From NCBI RefSeq assembly GCF_038024095.1, contig NZ_CP150668.1:1736001-1800000 (forward strand): 64,000 nt of DNA, read 5' to 3'. This document shows positions 42,493 through 51,528 of this stretch, piece after piece. The notes under the pieces were generated by a model. The model was not told the origin of the DNA and searched no databases. It was given only the letters and a program-made list of their open reading frames with translations. The position numbers were made by a program, and so were the translations under genes. The first letter of the stretch is position 1; each line of letters opens with the position of its first letter. Origin of the DNA: Polaribacter tangerinus (GTDB lineage Bacteria > Bacteroidota > Bacteroidia > Flavobacteriales > Flavobacteriaceae).

Positions 42493-42530
42493 AAAAAAGC
42501 CATAAATCAGTGATAATTTATGGCTTGTTT
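42493..42530 (-). terminator. Terminator of the PiT gene
   Basis: AGCCATAAAT / ATTTATGGCT stem; the T-run follows on the minus strand (A-run at 42492-42498), so it mainly serves the phosphate transporter gene and only weakly the convergent patatin gene. Confidence 0.8.
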
Positions 42531-42545
42531 ATACGTTAATTTGTA

Positions 42546-44801
42546 TTAATTATTTACTTGTTTTGTTGTTAAATGAAACTCTTCATAGGTATTTAAAAGA
42601 TTCATTAATGCCGATATTAAATCTTTAGTTTCTAATAGTAAACTAAAGTACAAAGTTGTGTTTTTAGGACTTGTTTCATCGGTTCTAATTCTGGCAACTT
42701 GTTTTTCTATAGAGTCAGAAACATTATTTAATAACTCTTGTTTTTCTACAAGAATATCACTCAAGTTATCGAAAGTTCTGTTTTCAAATATTTTAGAAAC
42801 TTTAGTTAACAATGCAGATAATTCAATGTCTATTTGTTTTAAATCTTTGAGTTGTCCTTTTTTAAGATTTTTATGATTGTTATTAACGTGCTTGTAGCTT
42901 GCTCTAGAGATGTAGCTAATAGATTGTGCTGCATCTTGTAAATATCCTAAAACCATTATATAAAATCTACTAGCTTGTACCGAAGTTTCATCTAAAGATT
43001 TTATAAAGTAGAAAACACCATCTTTTAATTCATCTATTTCATCATTTAACTTATTTACGTGCTTGTCTGTTTTACGCAATTTGTTTAAATCATGATTCGA
43101 TAAATCATTAACAACATTGGTGTATAGTTTGTTTACGCGAGTAGCAACTTCTGCAATATGGTCTGCACTTTCTTCAATAACACCATTTATAGTAATTAGT
43201 TCTGCTCTTTCTATATATTCTTGTTTTTTAACTTCTTTTTTCTTGTTTCTGTGAATAAGTGTATTTCTTCCAATTAATAAAGTTACGACAACCAATAAAA
43301 TAGGAATCATTACCATATCAAAACTAATTAAAAAAGCAACCACTGCAGCAGCTAAAAAGGCTGTTATTGCTGTTAAAAACCAACCACCAATAACGTTAAT
43401 TACACCAGCAACTCTATAAACAGCACTTTCTCTACCCCAAGCTCTATCGGCAAGAGAGGTTCCCATGGCCACCATAAATGTAACATAAGTAGTAGATAAT
43501 GGTAATTTCATAGACGTAGCAATAGATATTAAAATACCAGCTACTATTAAGTTTACAGAAGCTCTTATTAGGTCGAAAGCAGGCAGTTCGTAAGTTTTGT
43601 CTTTAGGTAAAGAAATTACAGGTTTTTGAAATTTAGAATCTACATATTCTAATGTTTTTTTAGGAACTATATAACTAATACCTACGTTTAAAGCCATAGC
43701 AGTTCTTACAACAACTCTCGAAAGCGGATTGGGTTGAAACTTTTCATGACCTTCACCTTGTCTAGATAAGTCGATACCAGTTTTTATTACATTTTGCGCT
43801 TTGCTAGAAGTCCATAGTGTTATTACCATAATTGCACCGGCAATTAAAAGCAACCAAACGTTAGACGGTACTTTTTTGGCTAAAATTCCCATTGAAAAAG
43901 CATCTGCAGCAACCCCCGAAATTTCCCAAGCTTGGTAAGAGTTCCAAGCGGCAATTGGTACTCCAACAAAGTTTACCAAATCGTTTCCAGAAAAGGCCAT
44001 AGCCAATGAAAATGTACCAATTCCAATAATTAGTTTTAAAATATTTATTTTAAAAATTTTAATCAATAATTGAGAAATTACAGACCACGCTACAAAACTA
44101 CCAGTTATAATGGCTATGGTATTTCCTTCAATTAAAAATTTAACATCCTTATAAAAAGGCGTTCCTTTTAATCCTTTTATAATAATAAAGTAGGTAATTG
44201 CAGTTATAGCAAAACCACCAAAAAGGGCATTTATATAGGTAGCTCTTTTCTCGAAATTAAAAGAGTAAATTAACCTAGAAAAAAACTGTACAATGGCACC
44301 AACAGAAAAAGCTACAACTACAGATAGCAAAATTCCATTAATAATTTCAAGAGCTTTTTTATGATTGATATAGTTCCAAATATCTGATATTGAATGCGCA
44401 TCGTTAGCAGAAATTTTTAAAAGAGAAATACATACGGCAGCTCCTAAAAGTTCGAATACAATAGAAACGGTTGTAGAGGTTGGCATTCCTAGAGAGTTAA
44501 AGATATCTAATAAAAGAATATCTGTAATCATTACTGCCATAAATATAAACATGATGTCTTGAAACATAAACATGTTCGGATTAAAAATTCCTTTTCTGGC
44601 AACTTCCATCATTCCGCTAGAAGTTATGGCTCCAAAAAACACACCAATACTAGCAATAATCATAATATTTCTTACGCTAATTGCCTTAGAGCCAATGGCA
44701 GAATTTAAAAAGTTTACGGCGTCATTACTAACACCAACAACCAAATCTACGATGGCTAAAACAGCTAATGCTACAAGCATTAAAATATAAGGATCCCCCA
44801 T
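42546..44801 (-). CDS. PiT-family inorganic phosphate transporter with PhoU-like C-terminal domain
   Basis: From ATG 44801 the protein has 751 residues. The PiT core shows both inverted signature repeats: GVSNDAVNFLNSAIGSKAI near the N-terminus and FSGNDLVNFVGVPIAAW in the second half, with about 12 membrane segments. Residues after about 530 form a cytoplasmic all-helical region (NGVIEESADHIAEVATRVNKLYTNVVNDL, DELKDGVFYFIKSLDE) that resembles PhoU. Fusions of PiT and PhoU-like domains are common in Bacteroidetes and suggest built-in control of transport. The GTG at 44837 would add 12 residues before the usual MxDPYIxMLVALAVLAIVDL start. It lies 81 bases after the OprO-like porin on the same strand, so the two form an operon for phosphate. 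Confidence 0.93.
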   Translation of the reverse strand: MGDPYILMLVALAVLAIVDLVVGVSNDAVNFLNSAIGSKAISVRNIMIIASIGVFFGAITSSGMMEVARKGIFNPNMFMFQDIMFIFMAVMITDILLLDIFNSLGMPTSTTVSIVFELLGAAVCISLLKISANDAHSISDIWNYINHKKALEIINGILLSVVVAFSVGAIVQFFSRLIYSFNFEKRATYINALFGGFAITAITYFIIIKGLKGTPFYKDVKFLIEGNTIAIITGSFVAWSVISQLLIKIFKINILKLIIGIGTFSLAMAFSGNDLVNFVGVPIAAWNSYQAWEISGVAADAFSMGILAKKVPSNVWLLLIAGAIMVITLWTSSKAQNVIKTGIDLSRQGEGHEKFQPNPLSRVVVRTAMALNVGISYIVPKKTLEYVDSKFQKPVISLPKDKTYELPAFDLIRASVNLIVAGILISIATSMKLPLSTTYVTFMVAMGTSLADRAWGRESAVYRVAGVINVIGGWFLTAITAFLAAAVVAFLISFDMVMIPILLVVVTLLIGRNTLIHRNKKKEVKKQEYIERAELITINGVIEESADHIAEVATRVNKLYTNVVNDLSNHDLNKLRKTDKHVNKLNDEIDELKDGVFYFIKSLDETSVQASRFYIMVLGYLQDAAQSISYISRASYKHVNNNHKNLKKGQLKDLKQIDIELSALLTKVSKIFENRTFDNLSDILVEKQELLNNVSDSIEKQVARIRTDETSPKNTTLYFSLLLETKDLISALMNLLNTYEEFHLTTKQVNN

Positions 44802-44882
44802 TTTTTTTAAAAAATTAAGTATTACAAAATTAAGCACACTCTTTTTTCTGAATGTTACCTTTATGTTATTATTATTGTTTTT

Positions 44883-46091
44883 TTAAAAATGAATATCTAA
44901 TTGTACTCGCCATAATAATTGATTGGTTTTAAACCCAATATCTGTATAGCTTACATCTGTTTGAATTTTCAGTTTATGACCAGATATGTATTTAGAAAGG
45001 CCAAGTGTATATTGGTTTTCTGCACCTTTATTTGTAATACTTTTGTCTAAACTAATGTTGGTATATCTGGCAGAGATTTCTATTTTTTTGGTAAGCAAGT
45101 ATCCTGTTTGTAGGTTTAAACCGTTACCGACTTGTACGACATCTCCTGTTAATGTGCCATCAGAGTTTTTTGCAAAAGGGTCATCTGCGGTTCTTTGGGC
45201 GTACTCTCCCATAAAAGAGAACCCTTTGTATTTGTACATAGCATCAATAAATACGGTACCAATATTGGTTTGAAAAAAACCAACATCGTTGGTCATATAA
45301 CTACCTTGATTACTTCTGTTTTTTACAGCATTATTATTAAAGTCATATCCGAAAGCAAATGATAATTTTTGGTGTTTTTCAAAAGACAAATCACTTCCTT
45401 TATAATCTCCTTTTTTTGCAAAGTCTCCAAACGGAAAAAGCTCAATTCTTCCGGTGTATTGATAACCTCCAAGATTTCCTGTAGTTATATTTCTTCCTTC
45501 ACCTTGTGCGAGAGAAAAAATTTCTTTTACTAAAAATATCTCCGAAATATAAAAATGATGTCTTAATTGAAAACCGATATCTCTATCAATTGTAAACCTA
45601 CTGTTTAACAAAGAACGATCTACCATTTGCATATCTCCAGAAGAAATTACACGCTCTCTGTTTCCTGGTAATTTTGTTTGTCCGAACCACAAAACAAAGT
45701 TTTTAGAGAAATTCCATTTTACAACTGCATCAAAAATATATCCTGGGGAATTACTTGTAAATGCAGATGCAGCAGATAAATCTCTATCAGACAAACCAAG
45801 TTCTACTTTATATTTTAATTTTGGAGTAAGCGCATATCCATCAAATTTTAAACGAGACCTTCTAATAAGCATAGAAGATTCTGAGTTTGAAATACCATTG
45901 CTTGCGTTCCAAGAATTGGTAGCTAAAGATTGAAAACGCATACCAATTTTCATTGTCCAGCTACTGTCTTTAGCTTTTAAATTGAACAGTCCTTTACCAA
46001 ATTTACCTGCTTTGAAGTCTTGAGAATATATATTGGTTATTAAGCATATAGCTGGTATTAATACTACAATATGTAGTTTGTGGTATGTCAT
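44883..46091 (-). CDS. Phosphate-selective porin, OprO/OprP family
   Basis: The protein has 402 residues. A signal peptide (cleavage after YSQ near residue 24) precedes an all-beta barrel ending in the aromatic strand LLWRVQLDIHF, as expected for an outer-membrane porin. Conserved segments such as SSMLIRRSRLKFDGYALTPKLKYKVELGLSDRD, AVVKWNFSKNFVLWFGQTKLPGNRERVISSG and MQMVDRSLLNSRFTIDRDIGFQL match the phosphate-selective porin O and P family. Upstream of PiT on the same strand, it would provide passage of phosphate through the outer membrane for the inner-membrane transporter. It shares its divergent control region with the TonB receptor gene. Confidence 0.9.
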   Translation of the reverse strand: MTYHKLHIVVLIPAICLITNIYSQDFKAGKFGKGLFNLKAKDSSWTMKIGMRFQSLATNSWNASNGISNSESSMLIRRSRLKFDGYALTPKLKYKVELGLSDRDLSAASAFTSNSPGYIFDAVVKWNFSKNFVLWFGQTKLPGNRERVISSGDMQMVDRSLLNSRFTIDRDIGFQLRHHFYISEIFLVKEIFSLAQGEGRNITTGNLGGYQYTGRIELFPFGDFAKKGDYKGSDLSFEKHQKLSFAFGYDFNNNAVKNRSNQGSYMTNDVGFFQTNIGTVFIDAMYKYKGFSFMGEYAQRTADDPFAKNSDGTLTGDVVQVGNGLNLQTGYLLTKKIEISARYTNISLDKSITNKGAENQYTLGLSKYISGHKLKIQTDVSYTDIGFKTNQLLWRVQLDIHF

Positions 46092-46176
46092 ACTTTATAA
46101 TATTTGACGGTAAAAATAACATAAAAATAGGATACGTAATTTTTGAATCAATATTAGTGAAAATAACTGCTTCAGC

Positions 46177-46208
46177 CAAAGTTAGCAGTCTAAAAATAAT
46201 GTTGCCAA
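46177..46208 (-). promoter_or_regulatory. Predicted promoter of the porin-PiT operon
   Basis: On the minus strand TTG (46208-46206), a 21-bp spacer and TAACTTTG (46184-46177) form a near-consensus Bacteroidetes promoter, giving a leader of about 75-80 bases ahead of the porin start at 46091. Confidence 0.5.
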
Positions 46209-46321
46209 AAACTTTATTTTACTACAAAAATTGAAACCAATAATGTTATTGTAAAAATGTTTTTGAATGCAAAAAATTATGTAGATTAAAATTATTTTAA
46301 GGTTACCAATTTATATCGTGT

Positions 46322-46398
46322 TAACATTTAGGTAATGTTATTCTAATGTAAACATAATTTACAAGTAACATATAATTTACAAAAGCACATCAATTTTG
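46322..46398 (+). promoter_or_regulatory. Array of 11-bp-phased TAA half-sites before the TonB receptor gene
   Basis: Five half-sites start exactly 11 bp apart at 46322, 46333, 46344, 46355 and 46366: TAACATTTAGG, TAATGTTATTC, TAATGTAAACA, TAATTTACAAG, TAACATATAAT. Eleven-bp head-to-tail repeats are the usual footprint of PhoB/OmpR-type response regulators. The weak -7 element CAATTTTG (46391-46398) starts 25 bp after the last half-site start, and the receptor ATG follows at 46419. The array also contains an inverted repeat TAACATT-N5-AATGTTA (46322-46340). The gap 46092-46418 otherwise has no gene. Confidence 0.6.
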
Positions 46399-46418
46399 CA
46401 GTTGTTAAATATACACTA

Positions 46419-49280
46419 ATGAAGAAAATTTTATTTACTGCTTTTATTATTATTAGTCATTTTTTAGTAGCACAAGAAAAGGGAGTTTTAAAAGGTTTAC
46501 TAACAGATAAAGAAACCAACAACGACCCATTACCATTTGCTAATGTTATAGTTAAAGGTACTACTATTGGTACAACTACAGATTTTGATGGTTTATATAC
46601 ATTAAATGTTCCTGCAGGAACACAAATAATATCTTTTAGTTTTTTAGGATATAAAACAATAGAAAAAACGGTTGTTATAAAAGCAGGGCAAACCCTTACA
46701 TTAAATGTAGTTATGTCTGCAGAGGAAGGAGTAGGATTGGATGAGATTGTTATAAAGTCTTCTGTAAGTAAAGAGAAAGAATCAGCATTACTTTTAGAAC
46801 AGAAAAAAGCTGTTATTATAAAGGAAAGTATTGGGTCAGAACGATTATCTAAAATTGGTGTTTCTAATGCATCTGCGGCAACAACAAAAATATCGGGTGT
46901 TACCAAAAGTGAAGGTTCTGGAGATATTTATATTAGAGGATTGGGAGATAGATATTTATCTACAACTATGAATGGTTTACCAATACCCTCTGATAATGTT
47001 GCAAATAAAAATATAGATTTATCATTGTTCTCAACCAATGTAATCAATAATATTGCTATTTCTAAAACATATAATACTAGTGGTTATTCAGATCAAGCAT
47101 CAGGAAATGTAGATATATCCTCAAAAAAATACACTAAAAAGGAATTTGGAGTAAGTGTTTCTGGTGGGTATAATTCTAATGTAATAGGTTTAGATTCTGA
47201 TTTTAGAAGCACACTAAACATGAATGATGTTACTTTTGGGTATCATAAAAAACCTTATTTATTAACCGATGCAATTAAGTATCAAGGTTGGGACCCAATA
47301 AAAGTTAATAATGATGCTAATTATAGTATTTCTCTAAATGGTGCTTACAAGCTGGAAATTTTTAAAAAAGAATTGACTTTGTTTGCAACTGCATCTCATA
47401 GTAAGTCTTTCGAATATCAAGAAGGAGAGTTTAGAACCTACAGAGCGAATGTATTAGATAATGCGTTCCCTAATTTAGATTATGATAAAGAAACAGCTTT
47501 AAATGATTCACCTTCTGTAGAGCAGTTTATTACAAGAATTAATACTACAGGTTATATACGAGGAGATTTTAAGATAAACGACAATCACAAAGTAAGTTAT
47601 AATACCTTGTTTGTTAATACAGGAACTGATAATTTATATGAACAAGGAAGAGATGGTTTAGGTTATGTATTCGATCAACAACCACAGGAAAGAGGTGCGT
47701 TTGTAAGAGATCAAAACTATAAACAAACCATCATGTTTGTAAACCAACTAATGGGCGAACATAAAATTTCTGAAAACAACAAGCTTTCATGGGCTTCCGG
47801 GTATAATTTTATTTTAGCAGAAGAACCAAATCGTATAAGGAATGAAGGTGTAATTTTAAATAACTCTCAGGTAACTTATGCAGATGTTTCAGACTTTTCT
47901 CAAAGAAAATCTTCTCAAAGAATTGAAGATAACGAATTTAACGGATTTGTCTTAAACGAATACTCTTTTGGAAAAACTAAAGATGAGTTTGAAGGCAAGC
48001 CAATGAAATTAAATGTAGGAGCTAATTTTAGATATAAAGAAAGAGCATTTAGATCTCAATTTATTGGAGTTTCTACCCCGGGTTTTACACCAGGCTTTTC
48101 AGACTCAGGTTTTTTAGTTCCAACTATGGATAATATTACTAATACATTTTCTGATTTATCAAACTATAGCACTGTTGCAAACCCAAAGTTGAGAGTTATA
48201 GAACAATTAGCTGATTTATATTCTGCAGATATGATTAACATTGCTGGATTTGCAAATTTAGACTTTGGATTGAATGCTAATTTTTCTGGAAATTTAGGGT
48301 TAAGATTTGAAAGAAACGAAATTAATGTTAATTGGAATGTTAAAAACTATCAAGGCCCAGATGGACGAGCTAGGGTTGGAGTATTACGTAAAGTATACAA
48401 TTCTATTTACCCAAGTTTAAATTTAAAATATCAGCTTAATGATAGTAATAGTATAAGATTTGCTTCAAGTCTAACACAAACTTTACCTGAGTTTAAAGAG
48501 TTTGCCCCTTTTCAGTATGAAGAGCCAACTGGACGTGTAATTCAAGGTAATCCAAACATAGAAAGATCTAAAGTTATAAATTTAGATGCAAAATGGGAAT
48601 TTTTTCCAAGTAGAGAAGAGTTAATATCAGGGACATTATTTTATAAAAATATTAAAGATCCCATTAACTTAGCTTTGTCAAGAGGATCATCTGGTAACTT
48701 CGAGTATCATAATACTGGAGAAACTGCAACTGTTTACGGTTTTGAGCTTGAGAGCAGATTAAATATTATAGAAAACCAAGATGAAGAAAGTGTTTTAAGT
48801 ACAAACTTGAACTTGACTAAAATGTGGTTTACTCAAGATTTATATACTAATTTTCAATACTCAAACATAACTGAATCAGGTTTACAAGGTGCTTCTGATT
48901 TTATCACAAATGCTTCAATAAGTTTTAATAGTAGAACAGATAAAGAGTTTGTAGCTACTTTAAGTGGTAATTACGCATCAGACAAAATATTTGCACTTGG
49001 TAGTCCAGAAGATTTAGTTAATAGCGCAACATTATTTAATGGTGAAATTATAGAAAAAGGCTTTGTAACTTTAGATTTTGTTATGAGTAAAGAAATTTCT
49101 AAAAACTTATCTGTAAAATTAGTTGGAAGAAATCTATTAAATCCAGATATTCAACAGACGCAAAAAGTTACACAATTCGAAAATACTGGTTCAGGCAGAA
49201 TTATAGAGGTAGAAGATCAATTAGTACAAACTTATAAAAGTGGTAGCCAGATAAGCTTAAATTTTTCCTATAAATTCTAA
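46419..49280 (+). CDS. TonB-dependent outer-membrane receptor
   Basis: The protein has 953 residues. A signal peptide (cleavage after VAQ near residue 19) is followed by a carboxypeptidase-regulatory-like domain (about 22-100, GVLKGLLTDKETNNDPLPFANVIVKGTTIGTTTDFDGLYTL). The plug domain follows (about 120-240, with SGDIYIRGLGDRYLSTTMNGLPIPS), and then a 22-stranded barrel ending in SLNFSYKF with terminal Phe. TonB receptors import scarce ligands across the outer membrane with energy from the TonB complex. This one lies divergent from a phosphate porin and PiT transporter and next to a surface lipoprotein gene. Its promoter carries PhoB-like repeats, so a phosphate or phosphate-ester ligand is a reasoned guess. 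Confidence 0.93.
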   Translation: MKKILFTAFIIISHFLVAQEKGVLKGLLTDKETNNDPLPFANVIVKGTTIGTTTDFDGLYTLNVPAGTQIISFSFLGYKTIEKTVVIKAGQTLTLNVVMSAEEGVGLDEIVIKSSVSKEKESALLLEQKKAVIIKESIGSERLSKIGVSNASAATTKISGVTKSEGSGDIYIRGLGDRYLSTTMNGLPIPSDNVANKNIDLSLFSTNVINNIAISKTYNTSGYSDQASGNVDISSKKYTKKEFGVSVSGGYNSNVIGLDSDFRSTLNMNDVTFGYHKKPYLLTDAIKYQGWDPIKVNNDANYSISLNGAYKLEIFKKELTLFATASHSKSFEYQEGEFRTYRANVLDNAFPNLDYDKETALNDSPSVEQFITRINTTGYIRGDFKINDNHKVSYNTLFVNTGTDNLYEQGRDGLGYVFDQQPQERGAFVRDQNYKQTIMFVNQLMGEHKISENNKLSWASGYNFILAEEPNRIRNEGVILNNSQVTYADVSDFSQRKSSQRIEDNEFNGFVLNEYSFGKTKDEFEGKPMKLNVGANFRYKERAFRSQFIGVSTPGFTPGFSDSGFLVPTMDNITNTFSDLSNYSTVANPKLRVIEQLADLYSADMINIAGFANLDFGLNANFSGNLGLRFERNEINVNWNVKNYQGPDGRARVGVLRKVYNSIYPSLNLKYQLNDSNSIRFASSLTQTLPEFKEFAPFQYEEPTGRVIQGNPNIERSKVINLDAKWEFFPSREELISGTLFYKNIKDPINLALSRGSSGNFEYHNTGETATVYGFELESRLNIIENQDEESVLSTNLNLTKMWFTQDLYTNFQYSNITESGLQGASDFITNASISFNSRTDKEFVATLSGNYASDKIFALGSPEDLVNSATLFNGEIIEKGFVTLDFVMSKEISKNLSVKLVGRNLLNPDIQQTQKVTQFENTGSGRIIEVEDQLVQTYKSGSQISLNFSYKF

Positions 49281-49322
49281 TTAACAATTTCGTAACAAAT
49301 CGTAATTTTTTATTATAATTAA

Positions 49323-49377
49323 TAACATTTCATTAATATTTACTTAATAAAAGTAAAAGTTTTCTCTACTTTCTTTG
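49323..49377 (+). promoter_or_regulatory. Second 11-bp-phased TAA array, before the beta-helix lipoprotein gene
   Basis: Half-sites TAACATTTCAT (49323), TAATATTTACT (49334) and TAATAAAAGTA (49345) are 11 bp apart. A weak -7 element TTTCTTTG starts at 49370, again 25 bp after the last half-site start, exactly as in the receptor promoter. Another 11-bp pair (TAACAATTTCG at 49282 and TAACAAATCGT at 49293) lies further upstream. Confidence 0.5.
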
Positions 49378-49418
49378 TGGAAAATTAATAAATAAAACAA
49401 ATTTAAAAAATCAAAAAA

Positions 49419-51461
49419 ATGAAAAGTTTATTCGGGAAAATATCTGCTATAATGTTTATAGCAATTTCTTTAACATTAGTTAGTTGTGGTGATGATGAAC
49501 CAGCACCTGTAATTCCAGAAGCTAGTGATGTAATCCAAAATTTGGAAAATGGTGTAATGAATGGTACACTAGAAGAAAGTTATACTTTAAATGCATCAAC
49601 ACAGTATAGTTTAACAGGGCAATTTGTTGTTGCTGAGGGAGCCTCTTTAACTATACCTGCAGGAACAAATATAATGGCAGATGCAGGTGGAACTGAAGTT
49701 TACATTGCAGTACTTAAAGGTGCTCAAATATTTATTAATGGTAATCCTTCTAGTCCTGTTGTAATGACATCAACAGGTGGAAATGCTGGAGAATGGGGAG
49801 GTTTAACTATTTGTGGAAACGCAACAACTACTGCAGGTATAGATGCTGTTGCAGAAGTAGGTGGTTTCATTTATGGAGGTACATCAGATAATGATAGTTC
49901 TGGAAATATTTCTTATTTACAGATAGAGGGTACAGGTGCTCAAATTAATTCAGAGTCTCAGTACAATGGAGTTTCTTTCTATGCAGTCGGTTCTGGAACG
50001 GTTGTAAATAATATTGCTGTAATAAACGGTGCAGATGATGGAGTTGAATTTTTTGGAGGAACTGTATCTGTTTCTAATTTATATCTAGAAAATAATGATG
50101 ATGATTCTATAGATTGGACAGAAGGTTGGAATGGAACTGTAAACAATGCATACATATCACATACTATTCCTGGTTTCTCTACTGCTTTTGAAGGAGATAA
50201 AGATAACAACAATCCAACATTTAATAATATTACTGCAGTTTCTACTGTTGGGGGTACTGCATTACAGTTTAAGAAACAATCAGGAGGTACTATAACAGGT
50301 TTATCTTTATCAGGATATGATATTGATTTAGATATGAAAGATGGTGGAGCTACTTCAAATGTAATTTTTGAATCTGGTGTAGAGCCTGTTGCAATTACAG
50401 ATCCTACTGCAGCTTCAACTGCAAATGAATATTTTTACACTTTAAACGGAGCTAATGTTTCTCCTTCTGTTTCTAAAGATGATTTTCCTTGGGTAAATAC
50501 TAATTTATCTTTTGAGTCTTCTGTTTTACAAGGTACTATATCTGGAACTGTTACATTAGATGCTTCAATATCATACTCTTTAAATTCAGCCTATATTGTT
50601 CCTTCTGGAGCTAAGTTAGTTATACCTTCAGGAACTAAAATAACTGCTAGAGCTGGTGGTACAGGTGTTTATATTGCTGTTTTAAAAGGTGGTCAAATAG
50701 AAATTAATGGTACTTCAAGTAGCCCAGTTGTAATTGCTTCTGCTAGTGGAGAGGCTGCTGATTGGGGAGGTTTAACAATTTGTGGGGATGCAACTACTTC
50801 TGCTGGTGTAGACGCTGTAGCTGAAGTTGGAGGCTTTATTTATGGAGGCTCTAATGACACTGATGATTCTGGTCATGTGAAGTATTTAGTACTTAGAGGG
50901 ACCGGAGCACAAATTAACTCAGAGTCTCAATATAATGGGCTTTCTTTGTACGCAGTAGGTTCTGGAACTGAAATAGAAAATATTGCAGTAATTGATGGTG
51001 CTGATGATGGTGTAGAGTTTTTTGGAGGAACTGTTTCTGCTAAAAATGTTTATGTAGAAAATTCTGATGATGATGCTATTGATTGGACTGAATCTTGGAA
51101 TGGTTCTTTAACAAATGCATATATATCAAATACAAAACCAGGATTTTCAACTGTTTTTGAAGGTGATAAAGTAAACGCTAACCCAACGTTTACAAATATA
51201 ACAGCAGTCTCTACAGTAGGCGGTACTGCTCTTCAATTTAAGCAAACTTCCGGAGGATCTATTACTGGTTTACATTTAAGTGGTTATGATATTGATTTAG
51301 ATATGAAGAACAGTGGAGCAATAAGTAATGTTCAAATTGATGGAGCAGATGCTGATGCTACACTAATTTCTGGAGAAACAAATAAGTACAAACTTAATTC
51401 AGGTAAAAGCGCATCTCCTTTAGATATCTCATCATGGACATGGAGAAACTCAGGATTATAG
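49419..51461 (+). CDS. Surface lipoprotein made of two tandem beta-helix domains
   Basis: The protein has 680 residues. Signal plus lipobox VSC (Cys near residue 23) is followed by the acidic GDDEPAP, which fits the export signal for surface-exposed Bacteroidetes lipoproteins. The rest is two copies of a ~300-residue right-handed beta-helix-like domain at an offset of 969 bp. Each contains PAGT or PSGT caps, YIAVLKG.QI.INGN.SSPVV, WGGLTICG.ATT..G.DAVAEVGGFIYGG, TGAQINSESQYNG.S.YAVGSGT, NGADDGVEFFGGTVS, and NPTF.NITAVSTVGGTALQFK..SGG. I have no family name for it. Downstream of a TonB receptor with a matching promoter array, it most likely works as the receptor's surface partner, in the manner of SusD-type proteins but with an unrelated fold. 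Confidence 0.85.
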   Translation: MKSLFGKISAIMFIAISLTLVSCGDDEPAPVIPEASDVIQNLENGVMNGTLEESYTLNASTQYSLTGQFVVAEGASLTIPAGTNIMADAGGTEVYIAVLKGAQIFINGNPSSPVVMTSTGGNAGEWGGLTICGNATTTAGIDAVAEVGGFIYGGTSDNDSSGNISYLQIEGTGAQINSESQYNGVSFYAVGSGTVVNNIAVINGADDGVEFFGGTVSVSNLYLENNDDDSIDWTEGWNGTVNNAYISHTIPGFSTAFEGDKDNNNPTFNNITAVSTVGGTALQFKKQSGGTITGLSLSGYDIDLDMKDGGATSNVIFESGVEPVAITDPTAASTANEYFYTLNGANVSPSVSKDDFPWVNTNLSFESSVLQGTISGTVTLDASISYSLNSAYIVPSGAKLVIPSGTKITARAGGTGVYIAVLKGGQIEINGTSSSPVVIASASGEAADWGGLTICGDATTSAGVDAVAEVGGFIYGGSNDTDDSGHVKYLVLRGTGAQINSESQYNGLSLYAVGSGTEIENIAVIDGADDGVEFFGGTVSAKNVYVENSDDDAIDWTESWNGSLTNAYISNTKPGFSTVFEGDKVNANPTFTNITAVSTVGGTALQFKQTSGGSITGLHLSGYDIDLDMKNSGAISNVQIDGADADATLISGETNKYKLNSGKSASPLDISSWTWRNSGL

Positions 51462-51482
51462 AATTATTGAAGTTTTATTAAT

Positions 51483-51512
51483 AAAAAAAGCAGGCTAATG
51501 CCTGCTTTTTTT
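51483..51512. terminator. Bidirectional terminator
   Basis: AAAAGCAGGC / GCCTGCTTTT stem with TAAT loop, A-run before and T-run after, between the convergent beta-helix lipoprotein gene and the metal-binding lipoprotein gene. Confidence 0.88.
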
Positions 51513-51528
51513 ATGTTTATATCTTTAT

